In this document: positions 8,889-17,983 of the stretch, piece after piece
Position numbering within the stretch: position 1 is the stretch's first letter
How the letters are laid out: every line of letters begins with the position of its first letter
Assembly (NCBI RefSeq): GCF_025717675.1
Contig: NZ_JAJIRT010000001.1
Coordinates: 1,054,001-1,118,000 of the forward strand
Direction of reading: 5' to 3'
Length of the DNA: 64,000 bases
Origin: Paucibacter sp. DJ2R-2
GTDB lineage: Bacteria; Pseudomonadota; Gammaproteobacteria; Burkholderiales; Burkholderiaceae_C
The notes under the pieces: model-generated
What the model was told of the DNA's origin: nothing
Databases searched by the model: none
Seen by the model: the letters and a program-made list of their open reading frames with translations, nothing else
Translations under genes and position numbers: made by a program

Positions 8889-11206
8889 AGCGTGGCCACC
8901 AGGGCGAGAAGGGTTTGCAAAAGGCTGCCGGCATCGCTGGCGATGCGGCGGGCGGCCCGGCCATCGCTCTTGAGCGTGCGGCTGTTGTCGAGCTGATTCA
9001 GGTCCAGGTAGTGCTGGCGCTCGGGGTCCAACTCGGCGGACACGGCCTTGGCCGGCTTGACCCAGCTGAAGCGGGCCCAGGACTGTTGGTCGTCCCAGCG
9101 CACCGTCTCCACGCTGCCATCGGCAAAGCGCACGCGCAGGGTCTGCGGCACGGCCACACCGCGCCGGCGCAGCACCACGGTCGTGCGGTAGGGGAAGGGG
9201 CCGGGCTCGGCCAAAGTCTCGCCCGTCTGCGGGTCCTTCTTTTTCGCGGCCTGGGCAGACGCTGGATGGTCCTTCTTCCACTGCGCGCGCAGCATGTCGA
9301 CCTGCTTTGCGCGGGCGTCTTTGTCCAGCTCGCTGCGCCGGCCATCAGGCCCGAGCTGCAAGCCGAGCAGAGGCAGCTCCTCCACGCTCTTGAAGCTCTC
9401 GACCCGGTCATCGACCGAGCGGCTGGCGTAGATGTGCTGCTCGAACAGGCGCTGCACCAGGGCCGGCTCGCCGCTGACCTCGGCCAGCACCTCGCGCAGG
9501 TCGGCCGTGCTCGGGTGACGGAACTTCCAGCGCTGGTAATAGGTCTTGAAAGCCAGCTCGAGCTTCTCGCTGCCGATCTGCGCCTCCAGGTCGCGCAGGA
9601 CGGTGGCGGTGCGCGAGTAGACGCTGCCGTAGCTGCCGCTGGAATGGCGGTGCCAGCTGTTCTGGCCCAGGCCATCCGGCGGATCCTTGAGGCCGGCGCC
9701 CAGGCGTTCGGCCTCAAACACATCGACGGTCGTACCCACGCCCAGACGCTTGAGCGCGGCCGTGGCGACCGGCGCGCGCTGGCCGCGGGCGTGGATCATG
9801 CGCTGATCCCAGAACTCGTTCAGGCCCTCGTCGAGAAAGGGCTCCTCGAATTCATTGGAAGCCAGGATGCCGTAGAAATAGCCATGGCCGAACTCATGGA
9901 TGGTGACGAACTCCTGGCCGAAATGGGACAAGGTGCCGGGGGTCTGGTCGGCATAGCTGTCGGCGGTGAAAAAGGTCGGGTACTCCATGCCGCCCGCCTC
10001 CTTGGCATTGAAGGGCGGCACCACGGCCGTGACCGTGCGATAGGGGTAAGGGCCCAAGGTCTTGGAGAACCAGGCCAGCGCGTCCAGCGTGGCCTTGAGC
10101 ACCACCGGCGCGTTGTGGGCGTACTCGGGCGGGTACAGCACCTGAACCTGAACCTTGGGGCTGCCTTCGCCCTCGTAGATCGCCTTCAGCGGCGGGGCAA
10201 AGCGCTTGTCGGCCGTCCAGGCGAAGTCATGCACATCGCCTTGCACGTAGTGGTGGACAACACGCCCACCCTGCTTCTTCGGCTCGCCCTGCAGCTCGCC
10301 GGTGGCGCCCACCGTGTAGCCCTCGGGCACATCGATGCGAACGTCATAACTTCCAAAGTCGGCGTAAAACTCGCTGTGCAGATGGAACTCATGCGCGTTC
10401 CAGCGCGGTACCAAAGCGCCCCGCTCGCCGGGCAGTTCCAGCACGGCGATCTTGGGGAACCACTGGCCCACCAGATGGAAGCTGCCGAAGTAGCCGGTGC
10501 GGGCCAGCACGCGCGGCAATTGGTCGAAGAAATCAATGTCCAGCGTGGTGCTGCCACCGGGCGCTACCGCCTGCGGCAGGTCCAGGCGCACCACGGTGCG
10601 GTCGGTGGCCGGTCCGCCATCGGGCTGCACAAAATGCCAGGGCACGGCCACACCAGCCTGCTGCACCTTCTTCAGCTCGATGAAGCCCCAGTCGCCCTTC
10701 TTGACCGGCACTTCGCTGCGGAAGGAGAACCCGAGCCGGCGCTGCTCACTCATGAAGGTGCTGCCCTCGCCCTCGAATGCGTTCAAGTACAGATGCAGAT
10801 AGACGGAGCGCACGGGCACGGCGCTGCGGTTGCGCCAGCTCAGGCGCTGTTTGCCCTCGATGGTGTGGGCCTCGGGGTCGAGCTTGGCCTCGATCTGGTA
10901 GTCCACCACGCGGTCGGACAGGGTGGTCTCACGGCCGCTGCGCGCACCGCCCCAGGCCTGCGGGCTGCTGGGCTGGCGCACGGCAGACGCGTCGGGCGCC
11001 GCCAGGGCGATGCCGTCCAGCGAAGGGGGTAGGCGTTCGACTGCCGCAGCCGTAGAGGCTGCAGCGGACGCAGAAGCTGCCGATGGCAAGGCTGTACGCC
11101 CGGGCTGCTCACCCGGATGACAGGCAGACAGTCCCAAGGCCATGAGCAAAAGCACAGGCAGAGCCAGAGAGAGGCCCAGACGACGCGAGGAGCAGCATGG
11201 AAGCAT
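8885..11206 (-). CDS. M1-family zinc metallopeptidase, lipoprotein
   Basis: 773 residues. The N-terminus is a lipoprotein signal peptide with lipobox LSAC (residues about 26-29), so the enzyme is probably anchored in the envelope. The gluzincin site is HEFGH at about residue 437 with the third zinc ligand in the downstream SNEFEEPF helix (H-E-x-x-H-x18-E), and a catalytic Tyr is expected in the later GSVYSRTATVL region. The upstream GGMEYPTFF segment is the family's exopeptidase-type GxMEN-like loop, here altered to GGMEYP, a form seen in bacterial M1 relatives that are not classical aminopeptidase N. The N-terminal beta-domain (IEGKQRLSWRNRS) and a C-terminal tail of about 150 residues complete it. 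The gene is coupled to the membrane protein downstream. Substrate is unknown. Confidence 0.88.
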   Translation of the reverse strand: MLPCCSSRRLGLSLALPVLLLMALGLSACHPGEQPGRTALPSAASASAAASTAAAVERLPPSLDGIALAAPDASAVRQPSSPQAWGGARSGRETTLSDRVVDYQIEAKLDPEAHTIEGKQRLSWRNRSAVPVRSVYLHLYLNAFEGEGSTFMSEQRRLGFSFRSEVPVKKGDWGFIELKKVQQAGVAVPWHFVQPDGGPATDRTVVRLDLPQAVAPGGSTTLDIDFFDQLPRVLARTGYFGSFHLVGQWFPKIAVLELPGERGALVPRWNAHEFHLHSEFYADFGSYDVRIDVPEGYTVGATGELQGEPKKQGGRVVHHYVQGDVHDFAWTADKRFAPPLKAIYEGEGSPKVQVQVLYPPEYAHNAPVVLKATLDALAWFSKTLGPYPYRTVTAVVPPFNAKEAGGMEYPTFFTADSYADQTPGTLSHFGQEFVTIHEFGHGYFYGILASNEFEEPFLDEGLNEFWDQRMIHARGQRAPVATAALKRLGVGTTVDVFEAERLGAGLKDPPDGLGQNSWHRHSSGSYGSVYSRTATVLRDLEAQIGSEKLELAFKTYYQRWKFRHPSTADLREVLAEVSGEPALVQRLFEQHIYASRSVDDRVESFKSVEELPLLGLQLGPDGRRSELDKDARAKQVDMLRAQWKKDHPASAQAAKKKDPQTGETLAEPGPFPYRTTVVLRRRGVAVPQTLRVRFADGSVETVRWDDQQSWARFSWVKPAKAVSAELDPERQHYLDLNQLDNSRTLKSDGRAARRIASDAGSLLQTLLALVATL

Positions 11207-11310
11207 CTCAGGCTCTCGGGAGTGGCGAACGCGCGATGGTAGGCCTCGCTACCGCCGCTGCCATCCCGTGAATTCACCGAGCCCCGGGCGCAGAGCGCCC
11301 ATCTCTCGCC

Positions 11311-11778
11311 TCAGGCCGACAAGCCGAGCGCTCGGCCCACCTCGCCAGCAGCCTCCTCACCTTGCGACTGGCGCACTTCCTCGACAAAGCGCAAGGCCAG
11401 TTGCTGCATGGCCGCCAGATCGCCACAGCGCTCGACATCCAGCACCCAGCGATAGCCTTTGATCAAGCCCAGACGCTGGCGAGCCGCGCTGGTGAGGAAG
11501 GCGTAGAGCGCTTGCTGGTCCAGACTGGGCAAGGCGGGCAGCGCAACTGGTCGCACGGGTGCTGCGACCGACAGACCCGCAGGAGCGATCAATCCTTGCT
11601 GAATCAGCAAGGCCAGATCTTCGGCCGTGGCGCCCTGAACCAAATCCAACCACTGCCCTGCGCTTTTGCTGCCATCGATGAGCAAGAGCAGATTGCGCAC
11701 GCTGCGCGACAGAGGCTGGGCGCGAGCCTTGATCTCTGCGCGGCCTTGCTCGGTTTTGACATAGGCCTGTTCAAGCAT
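11311..11778 (-). CDS. Conserved hypothetical protein
   Basis: 155 residues, soluble, no signal peptide. The ATG at 11778 is preceded by a purine-rich stretch (GGGGGGA on the coding strand). The N-terminal part (KARAQPLSRSVRNLLLLIDG) is typical of short alpha/beta proteins found beside regulators in Burkholderiales; residues about 95-155 are helical (YAFLTSAARQRLGLIKGY) with a conserved-looking KGYRWVLDVERC segment. I do not recognise a family with confidence. It stands alone between the M1 peptidase and fadD, all leftward. Confidence 0.7.
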   Translation of the reverse strand: MLEQAYVKTEQGRAEIKARAQPLSRSVRNLLLLIDGSKSAGQWLDLVQGATAEDLALLIQQGLIAPAGLSVAAPVRPVALPALPSLDQQALYAFLTSAARQRLGLIKGYRWVLDVERCGDLAAMQQLALRFVEEVRQSQGEEAAGEVGRALGLSA

Positions 11779-11853
11779 CACGAGTCCCCCCAGACAGGCC
11801 TGACTCTAGGGGACTTGCACGCCACCCGGGCAGAAACCACAGTGACAACAAGC

Positions 11854-13536
11854 TCAGTTCTTGTCGCGTAGTTCACGCCGAAGGATCTTGCCGACCGGAG
11901 TCTTGGGCAGTTCGTTGCGGAACTCGATGATCTTGGGACGCTTGTAGCCGGTCAGATTGGCTTCGCAGTAAGCCCGGACATCGGCTTCGCTGACTTCCTT
12001 GCTGGCGCCTGGCTTGCGCACGATGGCCACCTTGACCGCCTCGCCCGCTTTCGCATCGGCGATGCCGACCGCCGCGCATTCGAGCACGCCGTCCATCATG
12101 GTGATCACGTCTTCCACCTCGTTGGGGTAGACGTTGAAGCCGCTGACCAGAATCATGTCCTTCTTGCGGTCGACGACGCGGAAATAACCTTGTTCGTCCA
12201 CGGTGCCGATATCACCGGTGCGGAAGAAGCCGTCGGCGGTCATGACCTGGGCCGTTTCATCGGGGCGCTGCCAGTAGCCGGCCATGACTTGCGGGCCACG
12301 GATGGCGATCTCGCCGGTGGCCCCGGGCGCGGCTAACTGCCCGGCGTCGTCCAGCAGGCACAACTCGGTGCTGGGCAGGGGCAGGCCGATGGAGCCGGTG
12401 TAGCGGGTGAGGTTGGTCGGGTTGCAGCTGGCCACCGGCGAGGTTTCGCTCAAGCCATAACCTTCACAGATGGAGCAGCCGGTCTTTTCCAGCCAGAGCT
12501 TGGCCGTGGCCTGCTGCACCGCCATGCCGCCGCCCACCGAGATGACCAGATGGCTCCAGTCCACGGTGTTGAAGTCCTTGTGGTTGGCCATGGCCATGAA
12601 CAAGGTGTTGACGGCCGGGAAGCAGTGGAAGCGGTGCTTGGCCAGCTCCTTGAACATGCCGGGCAGGTCACGCGGATTGGGGATCAGCACATTGCAGCCG
12701 CCCATATGCATGGCCAGCATCATGTTCGTGGTGAACCCGAAGATGTGATAGAGCGGCAGGGCGGCAACGCCGACCACTTGCTCGCCGGCCGGCACCTTGC
12801 TGAGCGCCGGCATGTACCAGGCCTCGGCTTGCATCACATTGGCGACCAGATTGCGCTGCAAGAGCACGGCACCCTTGGACACGCCCGTGGTGCCGCCCGT
12901 GTACTGCAGGACCGCGATGTCGTTGGGGCCGACCTTGGGCACCTTGTAGCTCAGGCTGCGTCCGCGCGCGACCGCGTCGCTGAAGGCCACGGCGCCGGGC
13001 AGCTCGAAGGCCGGCACCATCTTCTTCACGCGGCGCACCACGTAATTGACGATCAGGCTCTTGGGGAAGCCCAGCATCTCGCCCATGGACGCAAGAATCA
13101 CATGCTGGGTCGGCACCTGCTTGATCACATGCTGCAGTGTGGCGGCGAAATTCTCCAGAATGACGATGGCCTTGGCGCCGGCGTCCTTGAGTTGATGCTC
13201 GAGCTCGCGCGGCGTGTAAAGCGGGTTGACGTTCACCACCACATAGCCGGCCCGCAGAATGGCGGCCACCGCCACCGGGTACTGCAGCACATTGGGCATC
13301 ATGACGGCGACGCGGTCGCCCTTTTCCAGGCCCAGGCTCTGCAGATAAGCGGCCAGGGCGCGCGAAACCTCATCGATCTGGGCGAACTTGAGCGTGCGCC
13401 CCATCATGGTGTAGGCCGGCAGCTCTGGGTACTTGCGGAAGGCCGAATCCATCAGGTCCACCAGGGACGGGTACTGCTCGGCATGGATCTCGGCAGGAAC
13501 TCCCTCAGGGTAGCTCTTGAGCCAGGTCTTCTCCAT
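11854..13536 (-). CDS. fadD: Long-chain-fatty-acid--CoA ligase
   Basis: 560 residues, the normal FadD length. It activates long-chain fatty acids to acyl-CoA through an acyl-adenylate at the inner membrane, feeding beta-oxidation. Key motifs of the ANL adenylate-forming family are present: the P-loop YTGGTTGVSKGAVL at residues 212-225, the GYGLSETSPV motif, the FFRTGDIG hinge region followed by VDRKKDMILVSG, and the C-terminal catalytic Lys region KTPVGKILRREL. The N-terminus starts MEKTWLKSYP, as in many proteobacterial FadD. No other beta-oxidation gene is nearby. Confidence 0.95.
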   Translation of the reverse strand: MEKTWLKSYPEGVPAEIHAEQYPSLVDLMDSAFRKYPELPAYTMMGRTLKFAQIDEVSRALAAYLQSLGLEKGDRVAVMMPNVLQYPVAVAAILRAGYVVVNVNPLYTPRELEHQLKDAGAKAIVILENFAATLQHVIKQVPTQHVILASMGEMLGFPKSLIVNYVVRRVKKMVPAFELPGAVAFSDAVARGRSLSYKVPKVGPNDIAVLQYTGGTTGVSKGAVLLQRNLVANVMQAEAWYMPALSKVPAGEQVVGVAALPLYHIFGFTTNMMLAMHMGGCNVLIPNPRDLPGMFKELAKHRFHCFPAVNTLFMAMANHKDFNTVDWSHLVISVGGGMAVQQATAKLWLEKTGCSICEGYGLSETSPVASCNPTNLTRYTGSIGLPLPSTELCLLDDAGQLAAPGATGEIAIRGPQVMAGYWQRPDETAQVMTADGFFRTGDIGTVDEQGYFRVVDRKKDMILVSGFNVYPNEVEDVITMMDGVLECAAVGIADAKAGEAVKVAIVRKPGASKEVSEADVRAYCEANLTGYKRPKIIEFRNELPKTPVGKILRRELRDKN

Positions 13537-13732
13537 TGTTTATGTCTCCATTCGATGCCCGGATTCTGACCGATGGAGCAGCGCCGACTCATCAGGGGAT
13601 TCGATACAAGACTCTAAGGTGGGTGCCGAGCGATGAGCTTTCCCGTGCGCCCATCCTGCGTTCCTAGGCAAGAGCAGGTGCATCCCGGTACTGGCTCGAA
13701 CTCGAAGATCGTCTGCAAGGAAAGGAATCCCC

Positions 13733-14401
13733 ATGCGCCTGCTCACCTTCTCGGCCACTCTGCTGGCCTGCACCGCCATCTGCCAGCCGGCCCGGGCGGA
13801 ACTGATCCCGCGCGGCGGCGGGCTCATTTACGACAACAGTCTCAACATCACCTGGCTGGCCAATGCCCTGCCAGGCCTGGGCAGCTGGCAGGACGGCGCC
13901 GACGGCCAAGCCTGGGGTGATATGAGCTGGGAGCTGGCGCTTGATTTCGCCGCTGGCTACACCCTGAGCGACGACGTTCGCGGCACGCTCTGGAGCGACT
14001 GGCGCCTGCCCAAAGCGCAGCTGGGCTGCTCGGGCTACCGCTGCAGCCAGGGCGAGCTGGGCCATCTCTTCTATGAAGACTTCCGCGCCACGCCGGGCTG
14101 GAGCTGGACCTCCCCCTTTGCGCCCGGCATACGCCTGGACCAGGTAGCCCTGTTCAGCAATCTGCAAAACGCGCCCTACTGGACCCAGGACGCCGTCACG
14201 CCCGACCCGGTCCACAACCTGGCCTGGGCCTTCATGTCAGACGGGCGGCAGTACGCCAATACACGGATCAGCCCCAGCTATGTGCTGCTGGTCCGTGACG
14301 GCGATGTGGCCGCAGTTCCGGAACCCCAGCCGGCCCTGCTGCTGCTGGCCGGCTTGGCATTGCTGGCCGCGCTCAAGAACCGGCGGCGCACGCAGGCCTG
14401 A
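13733..14401 (+). CDS. PEP-CTERM sorting-domain protein (DUF1566-like)
   Basis: 222 residues. There is a signal peptide (MRLLTFSATLLACTAICQPARA) and a mature domain with YDNSLNITWLANA followed by WSDWRLPKA, a pattern shared by PEP-CTERM proteins with a DUF1566-like beta domain. The C-terminus is VPEPQPALLLLAGLALLAALKN-type hydrophobic helix ending in RRRTQA, the exosortase sorting signal. A GGAAAGGAA-like purine run (AAGGAAAGGAA at about 13718-13728) precedes the ATG. It is the second PEP-CTERM protein in the window and probably ends up in the extracellular matrix. Function is unknown. Confidence 0.88.
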   Translation: MRLLTFSATLLACTAICQPARAELIPRGGGLIYDNSLNITWLANALPGLGSWQDGADGQAWGDMSWELALDFAAGYTLSDDVRGTLWSDWRLPKAQLGCSGYRCSQGELGHLFYEDFRATPGWSWTSPFAPGIRLDQVALFSNLQNAPYWTQDAVTPDPVHNLAWAFMSDGRQYANTRISPSYVLLVRDGDVAAVPEPQPALLLLAGLALLAALKNRRRTQA

Positions 14402-14428
14402 GCCCCGGGCGAGGGCCAGCCCGCCTGC

Positions 14429-15853
14429 TCACTCGATCGCCTTGACCATGTCCTCCACCACCTTCTTGGCGTCACCGAACACCATCATGGTCTTGTCCAT
14501 ATAGAAGAGCTCGTTGTCCAGGCCGGCGTAACCGGCCGCCATCGAGCGCTTGTTGACGATGATGGTCTTGGCCTTGTAGGCCTCGAGGATGGGCATGCCG
14601 TAAATCGGGCTGCCCTTGGTCAGCGCGGCCGGGTTCACCACATCGTTGGCGCCCAGCACGATGGCGACATCGACCTGGCCGAACTCGCCGTTGATGTCCT
14701 CCATCTCGAAGACTTGGTCGTAAGGCACTTCGGCCTCGGCCAGCAGCACATTCATATGGCCGGGCATGCGGCCGGCCACCGGGTGGATGGCGTACTTGAC
14801 CGTGATGCCCTTGTGCGTGAGCTTCTCGGCCAGCTCCTTGACCGCATGCTGGGCGCGCGCCACCGCCAGACCATAGCCGGGCACGATCACCACCGTCTCG
14901 GCATTGCCAAGAATGAAGGCAGCATCATCGGCGCTGCCGCTCTTGACCGAGCGCTGCACGGCGGCCCCGGCCGCTGCACTGGAGGTGTCACCACCAAAAC
15001 CACCCAGGATCACGTTGAAGAAGCTGCGGTTCATGGCCTTGCACATGATGTAGCTCAGGATCGCCCCCGAGCTGCCCACCAGCGAACCGGCAATGATCAG
15101 CATGCTGTTGTTCAGGCTGAAGCCGATGCCGGCCGCCGCCCAGCCCGAGTAGCTGTTCAGCATGGACACCACCACCGGCATGTCGGCGCCGCCGATCGGG
15201 ATGATCAGCAGCACGCCCAGCGCAAAGCCCAGGGCCAGGATCAGGCCGAAGTCCAGCCAGCTCTGCGAATGCCAGAAGCCGAAGCAGAAGAACAGCGCCG
15301 CCAGGCCCAGGGCCAGGTTGAGCTTGTGCTGACCGGGGAAGGACACCGGCGCGCCCTGGAAGAGGCGGAACTTGTACTTGCCTGAGAGCTTGCCGAAAGC
15401 GATCACCGAACCACTGAAGGTGATGGCGCCGATGAAGGCGCCTAGCGCCAGCTCGATGCGGTTGCCGCCCGGGATCGGATCGCCCTTGGCCGTGATGGCA
15501 AAGGCCCAGGGCTCCAGCACGGCGGTCGCGGCGATAAAGACCGCGGCCAGGCCGATCATGCTGTGCATGAAGGCGACCAGCTCGGGCATCTTGGTCATCT
15601 CGACCTTCTGCGCCATGTAAGCGCCGATGCCGCCGCCTACCACCAGGCCGGCCAGCACATAGGCCAGCCCCAGGCTCTGACCACCGGCCAGCTTGAGGAT
15701 CAGGGCCACCGTGGTCAGGGCGGCAATGGCCATGCCGACCATGCCGAATAGGTTGCCGCGGATCGAGCTGGTCGGGTGCGACAAGCCCTTGAGCGCCTGG
15801 ATGAAGCAGACGCTGGCGATCAGATAAAGCAGTGTGACGAGGTTCAGACTCAT
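14429..15853 (-). CDS. pntB: NAD(P) transhydrogenase subunit beta
   Basis: 474 residues. PntB carries most of the transmembrane proton channel (domain II) and the C-terminal NADP(H)-binding domain III of the proton-translocating transhydrogenase, which makes NADPH from NADH at the expense of proton-motive force. About eight hydrophobic helices fill residues 1-270; domain III has the GYGLAVARAQ motif, the HPVAGRMPGHMNVLLAEA loop and the terminal IVNKRSMAAGYAG segment that covers NADP. The ATG at 15853 overlaps the stop of the preceding small subunit gene (ATGA), so the operon pntAa-pntAb-pntB is tightly coupled. Confidence 0.96.
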   Translation of the reverse strand: MSLNLVTLLYLIASVCFIQALKGLSHPTSSIRGNLFGMVGMAIAALTTVALILKLAGGQSLGLAYVLAGLVVGGGIGAYMAQKVEMTKMPELVAFMHSMIGLAAVFIAATAVLEPWAFAITAKGDPIPGGNRIELALGAFIGAITFSGSVIAFGKLSGKYKFRLFQGAPVSFPGQHKLNLALGLAALFFCFGFWHSQSWLDFGLILALGFALGVLLIIPIGGADMPVVVSMLNSYSGWAAAGIGFSLNNSMLIIAGSLVGSSGAILSYIMCKAMNRSFFNVILGGFGGDTSSAAAGAAVQRSVKSGSADDAAFILGNAETVVIVPGYGLAVARAQHAVKELAEKLTHKGITVKYAIHPVAGRMPGHMNVLLAEAEVPYDQVFEMEDINGEFGQVDVAIVLGANDVVNPAALTKGSPIYGMPILEAYKAKTIIVNKRSMAAGYAGLDNELFYMDKTMMVFGDAKKVVEDMVKAIE

Positions 15854-16185
15854 GACCGGCCCTCCGCGGCCTTGGTGTTCTTGTCGGCGGGCTTGGGTGC
15901 CTTCTTCTTGAACATCTCCAGCATCCGGCGCGTGACCAGGAAGCCGCCGAAGACATTGACCGCCGCCAGGGCCACGGCCAGGGTGCCCATGAGCTTGCCG
16001 AGATCGGTTTCGGTCAAGGCCGCCGCCAGCATGGCACCGACGATGACGATGGCCGAGATGGCATTGGTGACCGCCATCAGCGGCGTGTGCAAGGCCGGCG
16101 TGACCGTCCAAACGACGTGGTAGCCGACATAGATGGCCAGCACGAAGATGATCAGATTGGTGAGGGTGGGACTGACGAGTTCCAT
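15850..16185 (-). CDS. pntAb: NAD(P) transhydrogenase subunit alpha part 2 (membrane part)
   Basis: 111 residues with three predicted membrane helices (LIIFVLAIYVGYHVVW, ALHTPLMAVTNAISAIVIVG and a third around residues 65-85) and a Lys-rich C-terminal tail. This is the membrane segment that is fused to the NAD-binding part in E. coli PntA but is a separate subunit in many alpha- and betaproteobacteria. TPLMAVTNAISAIVIVGA is a family hallmark. It begins 12 bp after pntAa and overlaps pntB by 4 bp. Confidence 0.94.
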   Translation of the reverse strand: MELVSPTLTNLIIFVLAIYVGYHVVWTVTPALHTPLMAVTNAISAIVIVGAMLAAALTETDLGKLMGTLAVALAAVNVFGGFLVTRRMLEMFKKKAPKPADKNTKAAEGRS

Positions 16186-16197
16186 GGCAATCTCGGG

Positions 16198-17328
16198 TTA
16201 GCTGCGCTTGACCTCGCCGCCCTGGCTGACCAGGCAGGCGGCGACGATGTCGTCATCGAGGGGCACGCTGAGCGTGCCGTCCTTGGCGAGGACGAGCTTG
16301 AGGAAGTCCAGCACATTGCGGGCATAGAGGGCCGAGGCATCGGCCGCCACCAGGGCGGGCAGATTGGTCTCTCCGACCAGGGTGACGCCATGCTTGACGA
16401 CCGTGCGTCCGGCCTCGGTCAGCGGGCAGTTACCGCCGATGCCATCGGCGCCGCGGCCGGCGGCCAGGTCGACGATGACCGAACCCGGCTTCATGCTGCG
16501 CACCATGTCCTCGCTGATCAGCTGCGGCGCGGCGCGGCCCGGGATCAGGGCGGTGCTGATCACCACATCGGCCTGCGCCACGCGTTTGGCCACCTCGGCG
16601 CGCTGACGGTCCAGCCAGCTCGGCGGCATGGGCCGGGCATAACCGCCCACGCCCTCGGCAGCTTCACGCTCCTCTTGGGTTTCGTAAGGCACATCGATGA
16701 ACTTGGCGCCGAGCGACTCGACCTGCTCCTTGACCGCCGGCCGCACATCCGAGGCCTCGATCACTGCACCCAGGCGCTTGGCCGTGGCAATCGCCTGCAA
16801 GCCGGCCACGCCGACGCCCAGGATGACGACGCGCGCCGCCTTGACCGTGCCAGCCGCCGTCATCAGCATGGGAAAGAAGCGCTGATAGCGCTCGGCCGCC
16901 ATCATCACCGCCTTGTAGCCGGCAATATTGGCCTGGCTGGAAAGCACATCCATGCTCTGGGCGCGCGAGGTGCGCGGCGCGGCTTCCAGGGCAAAACTGG
17001 TCAGGCCGACCGCGGCCAGGGCCTGCAGGCCGGCGCGGTCGAAGGGGTCCAGCATGCCTACGAGCGTGGCGCCCGACTTCATCAGGCCCAGCTCCTCGGC
17101 CTCGGGCCGGCGCACCTTGAGCACCAGGTCGGCACCCAGGGCAGCGGCTTGCTCGACGATGTCAGCGCCGGCCGCAAGGTAGGCCTCGTCGGTGATGCTG
17201 GCGGCGAGGCCGGCCTCACGCTCGACCTGCACGCTATGGCCTTGCGCTTTCAGCTTCTTGACCGTCTCCGGGGTGGCTGCCACCCGCGTCTCTCCGGCCG
17301 CGCGCTCGCGCGGAACACCTATCTGCAT
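16198..17328 (-). CDS. pntAa: Re/Si-specific NAD(P)(+) transhydrogenase subunit alpha (NAD-binding part)
   Basis: 376 residues, soluble domain I that binds NAD(H) and passes hydride to the NADP site on PntB. It belongs to the alanine dehydrogenase/PNT family: N-terminal MQIGVPRERAAGETRVAATPE, a Rossmann motif VVILGVGVAGLQAIATAKRLGA, the RQ-loop-like region and the GRAAPQLISEDMVRSMKPGSVIVDLA segment. The Rossmann glycine pattern here is GVGVAG. It is the first gene of the operon; the 115-bp gap to the divergent NUDIX gene must hold both promoters, but I see no convincing -35/-10 pair. Confidence 0.95.
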   Translation of the reverse strand: MQIGVPRERAAGETRVAATPETVKKLKAQGHSVQVEREAGLAASITDEAYLAAGADIVEQAAALGADLVLKVRRPEAEELGLMKSGATLVGMLDPFDRAGLQALAAVGLTSFALEAAPRTSRAQSMDVLSSQANIAGYKAVMMAAERYQRFFPMLMTAAGTVKAARVVILGVGVAGLQAIATAKRLGAVIEASDVRPAVKEQVESLGAKFIDVPYETQEEREAAEGVGGYARPMPPSWLDRQRAEVAKRVAQADVVISTALIPGRAAPQLISEDMVRSMKPGSVIVDLAAGRGADGIGGNCPLTEAGRTVVKHGVTLVGETNLPALVAADASALYARNVLDFLKLVLAKDGTLSVPLDDDIVAACLVSQGGEVKRS

Positions 17329-17443
17329 GAGTCCCTCCTCGGGTCAATCAATGGATCAGTTCATTCGCCTTGCGGGAAGCTTACACAATCAAGGTGACAC
17401 TCCACCCCCGTAGACACCCCTGTAAGCGCGGAGCAAACGACAG

Positions 17444-17941
17444 ATGACAAATCACGAACGCTGGAAGCCTTCGGTCACGGTAGCGGCCGTGGTCGAACGA
17501 GACGGCCGCTATCTGCTGGTCGAGGAGGAAACGCCAGAGGGTCTGATGCTGAACAACCCGGCCGGCCACCTTGACCCAGGCGAGACGCCGCTGCAGGCGG
17601 TGGTGCGCGAGGCGCTGGAAGAAACGGCGCGCGCATTCACGCCCGAGTTCTTCCTCGGCTGCTATCTGGCGCGCTTCCAGCGGCTGGCCCGCCAAGAGGA
17701 TGTCACCTACCTGCGTCTGGCTTTTGGCGGTACGGTCGGAGAAGAAATCGCGGGCCGAATGCTGGACCAGGGCATCGTACGCACGCTCTGGCTCAGCCTG
17801 GACGAGTTGCGCGCCACTGCTGCGCGCCACCGAAGCCCGCTGGTGCTGCGCTGCTGCGAGGACCATGCGGCCGGCCGGCGCCTGCCTCTGGACGCGGTTC
17901 AAGCCGATGCCACGCTGTTCGCGCCTCAAGTCAAGGACTGA
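17444..17941 (+). CDS. NUDIX hydrolase (NudJ-like)
   Basis: 165 residues. The Nudix box is at residues 41-62: GHLDPGETPLQAVVREALEE then TA, matching Gx5Ex7REUxEExGU except that the usual Gly after EE is Ala. The N-terminal SVTVAAVVERDGRYLLVEEE strand and the GHLDPGE start resemble NudJ, which hydrolyses nucleoside di- and triphosphates and thiamine-pyrophosphate precursors. In other Burkholderiales NudJ often sits beside mnmA; here mnmA is two genes downstream, which is consistent. The exact substrate is not determinable from sequence. Confidence 0.9.
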   Translation: MTNHERWKPSVTVAAVVERDGRYLLVEEETPEGLMLNNPAGHLDPGETPLQAVVREALEETARAFTPEFFLGCYLARFQRLARQEDVTYLRLAFGGTVGEEIAGRMLDQGIVRTLWLSLDELRATAARHRSPLVLRCCEDHAAGRRLPLDAVQADATLFAPQVKD

Positions 17942-17983
17942 GGACCCTACACTGTGCGCCGAACTCCAGGGATCCAAGCGGTT

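Noticed and set aside
8915-11032. Long open frame of 705 codons on the + strand opposite the M1 peptidase
   Set aside because: It has no family match, and the opposite frame has HEFGH, lipobox and full M1 organisation. Long antisense frames are expected at this G+C content.
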